A stretch of DNA of 12,574 bases from Bacillota bacterium. Lineage in GTDB: Bacteria > Bacillota > Clostridia > Lachnospirales > Lachnospiraceae. The position numbers and the translations under genes are program-made. Within the stretch, counting starts at the first letter, position 1. Each line of letters begins with the position of its first letter. Where the stretch lies: positions 1-12,574 of the forward strand of contig JAFACO010000350.1 of NCBI GenBank assembly GCA_023425485.1. The letters are read 5' to 3'. Below, piece by piece: positions 5,960 through 12,574 of the stretch. The notes under the pieces are model-generated. The model saw only the letters and a program-made list of their open reading frames with translations, had not been told where the DNA came from and made no database searches.

Positions 5960-7270
5960 ATGAGGAAAATGAAAAAACTAATAGGTATTGTAATGGCAAT
6001 GGCGCTTGTAACAATGAGCTTCACAGCTTGTGGTAAAGCGAACGATGAAAAAACCCCAGCAAATAATGACAAACCAGAAGTAACACAGCCAGCCACGGAT
6101 GAACCTACCGAAGCAGCAACACCTGAAGTACAGGATGTAGCATTAAAGGTATGGGCTCCAGAAGAAGAGCAAGAGATTCTAGTTCAAATGTGTGATGCAT
6201 TTGCAGAAAATCATCCAGAATATAATATTACATTTGAATATGGCATTATGGGTGTGGATGATTCCATTACCGAATTAAAGAAAGATGCTTCTGTAGCAGC
6301 TGACGTATTCTTGTACCCAACTGGTGGTATTGCAGAATTAGTAGAAGCTGGTTTGATCTATCCTATTACAGTTAATGTTGATGAAATCACTGCTTCTCAG
6401 AGCCCTGCAGGTATTAAGTCCTGTACCATGGAAGATACCTTATATGGTATTCCTGTAACTCCTAACTCCTGGTTTATGTACTATAATAGCAGCATGTATA
6501 CAGAAGATGAAGTAAAATCTCTGGAGACAATGTTAGCAAAAGACCTTGGTAAAGATGTATATAACTTCTCCTGTGATGTTGACAACAGCTGGTACATGTC
6601 CGCATTCTTCTATGCAGCAGGCGGAACATTATTTGGTGCAGATGGAACAGATCCTACAAACTGTTCCTGGAATGACGCAATTGGTTTAAAAGTTGGCGAG
6701 TACTTAGTAGATCTTATTAACAACCCTAAATATATTGAAGATGCAGATGGTCTTGCTGGTTCCTTAATGTCAGAAGGTAAACTTGGTGCATTATGTTCCG
6801 GTACCTGGTCTGCAGAGACCTTAAAGGCAGCATTAGGTGACAATTATGCAGCTACCAAGCTTCCTACAATTAACGTTGGTGGAACAGACTATCAGTTAAG
6901 CAACTTTGCTGATTTCAAAGCATTTGGTGTTAATTCCAATACACAGTATCCAAAGCCAGCAATGGAACTTGCACAATGGCTTGGTGGTGAGGAATGTCAG
7001 TTAATCCGTTTTGAGACGAACAACACACCTCCTACAGTAACAGCTTTAATTGATAATCCTACAGTAGCAGCTAGCAAGGAAGTAGCAGCGTTAAGCTTAC
7101 AGACACAGTTCTCTACTCCTAACCCTACAACCTCTAAGTTAAATGATTACTGGACACCTGCAGCAGCATTTGGTGCTGGCGTTGTTAACGGAGATATTAC
7201 AAAGGATAATTTACAGGCTGGTCTTGATTCTATGGTTAATAATATTTTAGCAACTGTAGCAGCTGAATAA
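5960..7270 (+). CDS. Sugar ABC transporter solute-binding lipoprotein (MalE-type)
   Basis: A 436-residue extracellular sugar-binding lipoprotein of the MalE-type solute-binding family. The N-terminus MRKMKKLIGIVMAMALVTMS with lipobox FTAC gives a lipidated Cys24. A Pro/Thr/Glu-rich flexible linker (about 25-58) tethers the two-lobed binding domain (about 60-435). Typical features are KVWAPEEEQEILVQMCDAF near the start, ELKKDASVAADVFLYPTGG, and YGIPVTPNSWFMYYN in the hinge region. AGGAGG (5945-5950) lies 9 nt before the ATG, an excellent ribosome binding site. It captures a saccharide, probably a malto- or isomalto-oligosaccharide given the GH15 neighbour, and delivers it to the two downstream permeases. 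It is preceded by a strong promoter with several LacI-type operators. It is followed by a repeat tract and a strong hairpin, consistent with higher expression than the permeases. Confidence 0.93.
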   Translation: MRKMKKLIGIVMAMALVTMSFTACGKANDEKTPANNDKPEVTQPATDEPTEAATPEVQDVALKVWAPEEEQEILVQMCDAFAENHPEYNITFEYGIMGVDDSITELKKDASVAADVFLYPTGGIAELVEAGLIYPITVNVDEITASQSPAGIKSCTMEDTLYGIPVTPNSWFMYYNSSMYTEDEVKSLETMLAKDLGKDVYNFSCDVDNSWYMSAFFYAAGGTLFGADGTDPTNCSWNDAIGLKVGEYLVDLINNPKYIEDADGLAGSLMSEGKLGALCSGTWSAETLKAALGDNYAATKLPTINVGGTDYQLSNFADFKAFGVNSNTQYPKPAMELAQWLGGEECQLIRFETNNTPPTVTALIDNPTVAASKEVAALSLQTQFSTPNPTTSKLNDYWTPAAAFGAGVVNGDITKDNLQAGLDSMVNNILATVAAE

Positions 7271-7385
7271 ATTAGGTGCGGAATAATTCGGCATTGAATA
7301 AATTCTAAATGGAATAAATTCTGAATGGAATAAATTCGGCACTGATAAATCAAGTATGAATAAATTTAGTACGGAATAAATCCTG
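7264..7385 (+). repeat. Eight-copy 16-bp tandem repeat between binding-protein and permease genes
   Basis: Units start at 7264, 7280, 7295, 7311, 7327, 7343, 7357 and 7373, giving steps of 16, 15, 16, 16, 16, 14 and 16 bp. The core is KGAATAAATTC with a variable 5-bp tail; the two short steps are explained by lost A/T bases inside the core (copies 2 and 6). The first unit includes the TAA stop of the binding-protein gene. Each core is nearly palindromic (GAAT..ATTC). No coding function is likely, since the unit is not a multiple of three and carries stop codons. Confidence 0.8.
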
Positions 7386-7391
7386 CAAGAC

Positions 7392-7424
7392 AATATGGGG
7401 TGGGCTTATGCCCCACCCCATATT
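7392..7424 (+). terminator. Strong GC-rich hairpin, partial terminator or mRNA-stabilising element
   Basis: AATATGGGGTGGG (7392-7404) pairs perfectly with CCCACCCCATATT (7412-7424), a 13-bp stem with a 7-nt loop CTTATGC. The following bases (TATCTT) are only moderately T-rich. This fits an attenuating or 3'-protecting hairpin that keeps the binding-protein transcript more abundant than the permease message, a common arrangement for such operons. Confidence 0.75.
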
Positions 7425-7583
7425 TATCTTGGTAAAAGTTTGAAAATAATGCATTCGAAAGCAAGCTTTATCTTTTCTATTGCAGCATGGCGAAACGAAT
7501 ATAAAAACATTATAATAAGATCGGTATATTTACAAAAAGGCAACAGATTTAGATGGCACCAGTAGTCAGATGGAGGTAATGAG
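7425..7583 (+). other. Remaining intergenic leader before the permease genes
   Basis: With the repeat tract and hairpin this completes a 313-bp gap. It contains a TATAAT (7511-7516) without a good -35 box, so a weak internal promoter is possible but not shown. GGAGG (7572-7576) is the ribosome binding site of the next gene, with 7-nt spacing. No operator of the local type and no credible small gene were found. Confidence 0.4.
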
Positions 7584-8972
7584 ATGGGAAAAGACAGGGT
7601 AAACCCATGGAAGGTATTTTGGCAGGGTATTCTACAATATGGAACTATTTTTAAAAAGGGTAATTTGACTACAAAATTATCATTTTTCATAATGGGATTA
7701 CCTAATATCTTAAGAGGACAGGTAGTAAAGGGATTATTATATTTATTTCTTGAAATCTGCTTTATTGGATATTTCATTCTTAATGGAATTACAAATATTC
7801 AGGGATTAATTACTTTAGGAACAAAGGAGCAGACAAAAGTATTTAATGAAGAAACCGGAATCTTTGATTTCATTAAGGGAGACAATTCCATGTTCTTGCT
7901 CTTGTCAGGAGTTGTAACCTTGTTCGTTATTGTCTTCTTCTTAATCGTTTGGAGCAGCAGTATAAAGTCAGCTTATATTACTCAACAATTAAAAGAGCAG
8001 GGGAAAAAAGTACCTACTATAGTGGAGGATATAAAGTCTCTGTTTGATTCACAAATACATAAGCTGCTTTTATTTATTCCAATTGCCGGGTTAGTCATAT
8101 TTACGGTTGTTCCCTTGGTGTATATGATCCTTATGGCTTTCACGAATTACAACCAGACACACCAACCACCAGGACATTTGTTTGATTGGGTTGGTCTTAA
8201 GAATTTTAAAATAATGTTATTATCAAAGGATACCATTGGCCGTACCTTCTGGCCGGTCTTAGGCTGGACAATGGTTTGGGCGGTATTTTCTACCTTTACT
8301 TGTTATTTTTCAGGTATGCTGCTAGCTATGCTGATTAATATGAAGGGTATTAGATTTAAAGGAACCTGGCGTACTATATTCGTTATCACAATGGCAGTAC
8401 CTGCGTTTGTTTCTTTATTGGTTATTCGAGTAATGCTGCAACCGCAAGGCGCCTTGAATATTTTATTACAAGAACTGGGTTTTATATCAAGCAGTTTACC
8501 CTTTCTGACAAACGTAGCCTGGGCAAGAGTCACAGTTATTATTGTAAATCTATGGGTGGGTATTCCCTCCAGTATGCTAATCACGACTGGTATTTTAATG
8601 AATATTCCAGGTGATTTATATGAAAGCGCTAAAATTGATGGGGCTGGTCCGGTGAAAGCATTTTTGAAAATTACAATGCCCTATATGCTTTTTGTAACAA
8701 CACCATATTTAATTACTAACTTTATCTTTAACACCAATAATTTTAATGCCATCTATTTCTTAACAGGAGGTGGCCCTGCTTCTCTGGATTACTTTAAGGG
8801 AGCGGGTAAGACGGATTTACTTGTTACCTGGCTGTACAGTCTGACAGTTAACAGCAATGATTACTGCTACGCTGCAACCATAGGTATTATGATTTTCGCA
8901 ATTTCTGCCATATTGTCACTGATTGTTTATCGTAGATCATCTGCTTATAAAAATGAGGAGGGATTCCAATAA
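7584..8972 (+). CDS. Sugar ABC transporter permease (MalF-type)
   Basis: A 462-residue integral membrane permease of the binding-protein-dependent type. The N-terminal part carries extra membrane segments (about 49-68 and 103-125) before the conserved permease core, as in MalF-like proteins. The core begins at about 160 with LLLFIPIAGLVIFTVVPLVY. The EAA-type cytoplasmic loop that docks to the ATPase is visible as YESAKIDGAGPVKAFLKITM, with its Glu at 347 and the Gly of IDG at 353; it starts ES rather than EA. ITNFIFNTNNFNAIYFLTGGGP is a typical C-terminal family signature. It forms a heterodimeric channel with the next gene product, whose start codon overlaps its stop (TAATG). GGAGG at 7572-7576 supports the start. 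Confidence 0.94.
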   Translation: MGKDRVNPWKVFWQGILQYGTIFKKGNLTTKLSFFIMGLPNILRGQVVKGLLYLFLEICFIGYFILNGITNIQGLITLGTKEQTKVFNEETGIFDFIKGDNSMFLLLSGVVTLFVIVFFLIVWSSSIKSAYITQQLKEQGKKVPTIVEDIKSLFDSQIHKLLLFIPIAGLVIFTVVPLVYMILMAFTNYNQTHQPPGHLFDWVGLKNFKIMLLSKDTIGRTFWPVLGWTMVWAVFSTFTCYFSGMLLAMLINMKGIRFKGTWRTIFVITMAVPAFVSLLVIRVMLQPQGALNILLQELGFISSSLPFLTNVAWARVTVIIVNLWVGIPSSMLITTGILMNIPGDLYESAKIDGAGPVKAFLKITMPYMLFVTTPYLITNFIFNTNNFNAIYFLTGGGPASLDYFKGAGKTDLLVTWLYSLTVNSNDYCYAATIGIMIFAISAILSLIVYRRSSAYKNEEGFQ

Positions 8973-10261
8973 TGAATATGAAGACGAATTATATCAACAA
9001 AAAGTTCATAAAATTCCTGCCAATATCAAATGTTCTTATGATTATTTGTGCGTTTTTACCATTTATATCATTTAAAACGGAACAAGAGCAAGTGACAATC
9101 TTAGGGCTTAATATAGTAACGCAAAAAATAACAACAATAACAGGAACACCAGCAGGAAGTCAGCTGCAGGCATTTATACCATTGCTCGGGATACCGCTTC
9201 TGCTAATCACGATTATGACCATTGTTGTATTAATTAAAGCGAAAAAGTCTACAGTATATGGTTTAATAATCAGTTATATTATAAGTGCATTAAGCTTTGT
9301 ATTAACCATGCTGATTGCAAAAAAAGTCGTTGATGCTGCGCAGATTCTTCCAGCTGACTTTTTAATAAAGAATCTAGGTATGGGATACTGGGGACTTCTG
9401 ATTCTAAGCTTTGCAGGTATGGTATTTGCCATGAAGACAGTTAAGATGAATCCGGGATATATTGTGCTTACCGTATTAGCAGTTATTTGGATTCTTCCAA
9501 TCCTTTGGGTTATCATGATTTCTTTCCGTGATGAGCCGGGTTCCTATACCTCCTATTTCTGGCCAAAGAAATTTACCTTTAAGAACTATATTGTTTTAAT
9601 GACAGATACGAGCCAATTCTACTTTGCTAAATGGTTTTTTAATACCTTGTTTGTAGCAACCTGTTCCTGTATCATTTCAACAATTATTGTACTTTCCACC
9701 TCCTTTACACTTTCTCGTTTGAGATTTAAGGGGAGAAAACCTTTCATGAACCTTGCTCTTATCCTTGGAATGTTTCCAAGCTTTATGTCCATGATAGCGG
9801 TTTATTACATTTTAAAAGGATTAGGTCTCACACAATCTCTATTTGCACTTATTATGGTTTACTCCGGTGGCAGTGCACTTGGTTATTATATTGTAAAGGG
9901 ATTTTTTGATACAATACCAAAAGCATTGGATGAAGCTGCAATCATAGATGGGGCTACCAAGTGGAAGGTATTTACTAGAATTACAATTCCTCTTTCAAAG
10001 CCAGTTATCATCTATACCATGTTAATATCTTTCATATCACCCTGGGGTGACTATATCTTTGCACGAGTAATTATGGGAGATAAGTATGACAGCTATACGG
10101 TTGCACTAGGTCTCTTTACTATGCTGGATCGTGCTAATATTGCGACCTGGTACACTAGATTTGCCGCTGGTGCGGTTTTAGTATCAATTCCAATTTCCAT
10201 ACTTTTTGTTTCGTTACAGAAATATTATGTTGAGGGCCTATCCGGCTCAGTGAAAGGATAA
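8972..10261 (+). CDS. Sugar ABC transporter permease (MalG-type) with N-terminal membrane extension
   Basis: A 429-residue permease, whereas MalG-type proteins are usually about 270-300 residues. The canonical core starts at about residue 160 (NPGYIVLTVLAVIWILPILW) and includes the EAA loop DEAAIIDGATKWKVFTRITI (Glu321, Gly327) and the C-terminal ending YYVEGLSGSVKG typical of MalG. The first 155 or so residues are an extra module with about four hydrophobic segments (about 14-33, 68-88, 95-115, 139-155) and a probably extracytoplasmic loop at 34-67. The start overlaps the stop of the MalF-type gene by 1 nt, and GAGGAGGG lies just upstream, so the two are translationally coupled. No ATPase gene follows; in Firmicutes a shared MsmX-type ATPase encoded elsewhere commonly energises such permeases. 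Confidence 0.93.
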   Translation: MNMKTNYINKKFIKFLPISNVLMIICAFLPFISFKTEQEQVTILGLNIVTQKITTITGTPAGSQLQAFIPLLGIPLLLITIMTIVVLIKAKKSTVYGLIISYIISALSFVLTMLIAKKVVDAAQILPADFLIKNLGMGYWGLLILSFAGMVFAMKTVKMNPGYIVLTVLAVIWILPILWVIMISFRDEPGSYTSYFWPKKFTFKNYIVLMTDTSQFYFAKWFFNTLFVATCSCIISTIIVLSTSFTLSRLRFKGRKPFMNLALILGMFPSFMSMIAVYYILKGLGLTQSLFALIMVYSGGSALGYYIVKGFFDTIPKALDEAAIIDGATKWKVFTRITIPLSKPVIIYTMLISFISPWGDYIFARVIMGDKYDSYTVALGLFTMLDRANIATWYTRFAAGAVLVSIPISILFVSLQKYYVEGLSGSVKG

Positions 10262-10272
10262 AGTGAATTCAT

Positions 10273-12574
10273 ATGAATAAGAAAATTCGTTGGGCTTTCT
10301 TAGCTTTATTAGTCATGCTTTTAGTGCAATTTATACCTGAAGTAACACATGCAGATACCTCGGACCAAATTTATTATATTAAGAATAATTATACCCAGGG
10401 CGCCTACCTGTATGAAGAAGACGGCATTCTACGCTATGGCATTCCTATGGAGGGAGATAAGAGCTTCCAATGGATTATTGAAGAAAATTCATCCTATAAG
10501 TTATTGAAAAATGTACAAACCAATGATTATATCACCCTGGAGGGTCATGGTGGTGAGTCAGTGGAAGGATATTGGGGAGAAAATATAAATTGTACACCAC
10601 TTCTAGACAATGTAGACAATTTCTTATGGGAGTTTGAGATTGGAGAAGGACAGAACTTACTGTCACCAAGCAAGAATTACACGGGTTTTGCCCTTCATCT
10701 TGAAAGTGCATTGGAGGGAAAACCCTTTGCACAGAAAGTCAGTGGAGATCAGCTGAACTGGGGCAATATGAAGTGGGATTTCATAAGTCAGGATCAGATG
10801 GATATCACTAGCATGACGAAAAATGGTTTCTGTATACAGAATGCAGACGATGGTACTTATCTAAGAATTGATAACGGCTTTCTTACTCATGGTAATCCAG
10901 ATGGTGCAGATGATACCTATATCTGGTTCATAGAGCAACAGGCGGATGGTACAAAAGCAATTAAGAATAAAAAGACTTCACAGTATATTACCATGAGTCA
11001 ATATGATACAGCCACCTATACGCTAAAGTTGGCAGATACCCTCGACAGTATGTCTAACTGGAAGTTCCAGTTATCGAAATTTGCAACTATCTTATCTGAG
11101 GCTGATAATTATAAGGGCTTTGGACTTTATTTAGATGTTGCCTCCAAGACTCAGGTTAGAAGTAAGGACATTATCACTGACGGGGATACAACGAACGGTA
11201 TGAAGTGGACCTTTGTACCCTCTACAAGTGTTGCTGCGGTATCCGGTGATTTGGTAATGGATGAGGGGATCTATAATTTAAGAAATAGTTATTATTTTAT
11301 GTATTTAATTGAAGATGATGGGAAAGCGGTTTACGGTAATGCAAAACCCTCGGATAAAAATGCGCAGTGGGAATTCTTTTATGATGCGGCTTCCGGATTT
11401 ACTGCTCTTCGAAATGTACAGAGTGGCAATTATCTTTATGCAAAAGGAGATTCCGGACAGCTGGTATTAGAAAAATCAGAGACCTTCTATTGGAAATTAA
11501 AACGTCATACCAATGAGGATTATCCCAATGCTGTAATTTTTCAGGATTCATTAAAATCCAACTGCTATTTACATATGGAAAGCTTGAATGGATTTGCAGA
11601 GGATTCAAATGCTGTACAGCCAACATGGGGTACGCCACATTGGGACCCAATACTTTATTCAAGTGAAAATGATGTTGCTGCAACCCAAATAACTATACCG
11701 GAAGGCTATATTCGCTTATTTAACAGTGCCAAGGAAGGAGAATATCTTTATGAGAATTCTTCAGGAGCTGTTATTTATAAGAAAAGTTCAGAATCTGATG
11801 CCAGATCTCACTGGAAGCTAATCGTAAGTGAGGTTGATGGTGTATACTATATGCAAAACCGTGAAACCGGTAATTACATAACCAATAAAGGAAATGGTAC
11901 CCTTCGTTGTCTACCAGAAGAACAGAAGACCAACGACGGAAGCTTGTGGCAGATATCGGCTGGTAATGCAGAGAATGAGATTATGCTAAACAGCTACTAT
12001 GAGGATGTGAAAGAGTATCTTCGTCCTTATTTAAATATTCAGAGGATGTCGGGTTTCGCACAGTGCGGTGTGGTGTCTACGGAGGAAGAGACCACCAAGT
12101 GGAAGTTTGAACTGGCTAAGGATGAAACAGCTGCTGCAGCAGAAGCGGAGGAAGAAGTAGTGCCACTTAATAAATTAGTTGACGCAAATCAATATAAATT
12201 AATAATAGAGGGTCAATACCTCGAAAGTACTTATCAATTAGAACACTATGGAAATGTGGTATTTGTTCAGGATATAAAAGCGAAGAAGTATGTATATTTT
12301 GATAATGGTATCCAGCTTAAGGAGTTAAAAGGTTATAATGACAAAGCACTTCAGTGGCAGCTTGTAACAAAAGCTGGGGAGAGCTATTTGAAAAAGGGAG
12401 ATACTAAGCTTTTCCTTGAGGCAGTTGTAATTAATCAGAAGCAAAATATTGAAAATGCATATCCGATAGCTGAAAAGAACGTATTTACAGTGAATGCGGA
12501 TTCCAAGGCTCCTTATCAGGTAGAATTTGAATACAGTGGTAAGAATACAAAAGCAACTGTTTATGTAAATGGTA
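10273..12574 (+). CDS. Large secreted protein with tandem beta-trefoil-like (ricin/CBM13-like) modules, 3' truncated by window edge
   Basis: An uninterrupted frame runs from ATG 10273 to the right edge (767 codons and 1 nt), so the C-terminus is missing. MNKKIRWAFLALLVMLLVQF starts a signal peptide with likely cleavage after THA (residue 27), so the protein is exported. The rest is a chain of about 148-residue modules, each made of three repeats ending in a Trp followed by hydrophobic residues. The Trps lie at 67/119/168, 218/263/312, 366/407/457, 514/559/610 and 695. This W-terminated threefold pattern, with recurring motifs like GNYLYAKG and TGNYITNKG, is typical of beta-trefoil sugar-binding domains. 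An Ala/Glu-rich linker (about 615-628) precedes a partial fifth unit. After it, APYQVEFEYSGKN leading to TVYVNG resembles the start of a CBM6/35-like beta-sandwich. A catalytic domain, if any, is beyond the window. It lies 11 nt after the permease gene, so it is probably in the same operon; its ribosome binding site (AAAGGA, 10253-10258) is distant at 14 nt. It is probably a carbohydrate-binding protein or polysaccharide-degrading enzyme that feeds the transporter. Confidence 0.85.
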   Translation, partial: MNKKIRWAFLALLVMLLVQFIPEVTHADTSDQIYYIKNNYTQGAYLYEEDGILRYGIPMEGDKSFQWIIEENSSYKLLKNVQTNDYITLEGHGGESVEGYWGENINCTPLLDNVDNFLWEFEIGEGQNLLSPSKNYTGFALHLESALEGKPFAQKVSGDQLNWGNMKWDFISQDQMDITSMTKNGFCIQNADDGTYLRIDNGFLTHGNPDGADDTYIWFIEQQADGTKAIKNKKTSQYITMSQYDTATYTLKLADTLDSMSNWKFQLSKFATILSEADNYKGFGLYLDVASKTQVRSKDIITDGDTTNGMKWTFVPSTSVAAVSGDLVMDEGIYNLRNSYYFMYLIEDDGKAVYGNAKPSDKNAQWEFFYDAASGFTALRNVQSGNYLYAKGDSGQLVLEKSETFYWKLKRHTNEDYPNAVIFQDSLKSNCYLHMESLNGFAEDSNAVQPTWGTPHWDPILYSSENDVAATQITIPEGYIRLFNSAKEGEYLYENSSGAVIYKKSSESDARSHWKLIVSEVDGVYYMQNRETGNYITNKGNGTLRCLPEEQKTNDGSLWQISAGNAENEIMLNSYYEDVKEYLRPYLNIQRMSGFAQCGVVSTEEETTKWKFELAKDETAAAAEAEEEVVPLNKLVDANQYKLIIEGQYLESTYQLEHYGNVVFVQDIKAKKYVYFDNGIQLKELKGYNDKALQWQLVTKAGESYLKKGDTKLFLEAVVINQKQNIENAYPIAEKNVFTVNADSKAPYQVEFEYSGKNTKATVYVNG

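Noticed and set aside
7264..7385. Repeat tract as a CRISPR array
   Set aside because: The period is only 16 bp with no spacers of useful length and no cas genes nearby.
7449..7565. A 38-codon + strand frame in the intergenic region before the permease
   Set aside because: No good ribosome binding site, no membrane or toxin-like pattern, and nothing else supports it as a gene.
7424..7777. A 117-codon open frame on the - strand spanning the permease leader
   Set aside because: It overlaps the start of the MalF-type gene, has no ribosome binding site or recognisable family, and its composition is that of an antisense shadow.

Overview
The window is low-GC, AT-rich DNA in which every supported gene lies on the + strand. 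Its features are strong AGGAGG-type ribosome binding sites, a lipoprotein sugar-binding protein, a MalF/MalG permease pair without its own ATPase, and TTG/GTG starts. These suggest a carbohydrate-degrading Firmicute, probably a Clostridia/Lachnospiraceae member such as a Clostridium (Lachnoclostridium) phytofermentans relative. The taxonomic assignment is an inference from style, not a database match.

Layout. (1) Positions 2-1135 hold the 3' part of a GH15 glucoamylase-type glycosidase that begins outside the window. It is followed 17 nt later by a LacI-family regulator (1153-2196). (2) A second, closely paralogous LacI-family regulator (2369-3400) has its own promoter (TTGACG-N17-TATAAT). 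(3) A methyl-accepting chemotaxis protein (3527-5743) starts with TTG and carries a hexapeptide-repeat N-terminus. (4) A sugar ABC transporter follows: solute-binding lipoprotein (5960-7270), a 313-bp intergenic region with an eight-copy 16-bp tandem repeat and a strong GC-rich hairpin, then two permeases (7584-8972 and 8972-10261) that overlap by 1 nt. (5) Positions 10273-12574 hold a large secreted protein, open at the right edge, built from at least four tandem beta-trefoil-like modules of about 148 residues.

The most interesting signal is regulatory. The 12-bp palindrome TTAAYCGRTTAA occurs perfectly at three places: just before the chemoreceptor (3496-3507) and twice in the leader of the binding-protein gene (5858-5869, 5899-5910). 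Degenerate copies lie before the second lacI-like gene and at the end of the chemoreceptor gene. The two LacI paralogues have identical recognition helices. The simplest reading is one local regulon in which two duplicated repressors share operators and co-ordinate sugar sensing by chemotaxis, sugar uptake, and production of a secreted carbohydrate-binding protein or enzyme, with the GH15 enzyme completing saccharide breakdown. The substrate is probably an alpha-glucan or malto-/isomalto-oligosaccharide, judging from GH15 and the MalEFG-like transporter, but the sequence does not prove it.
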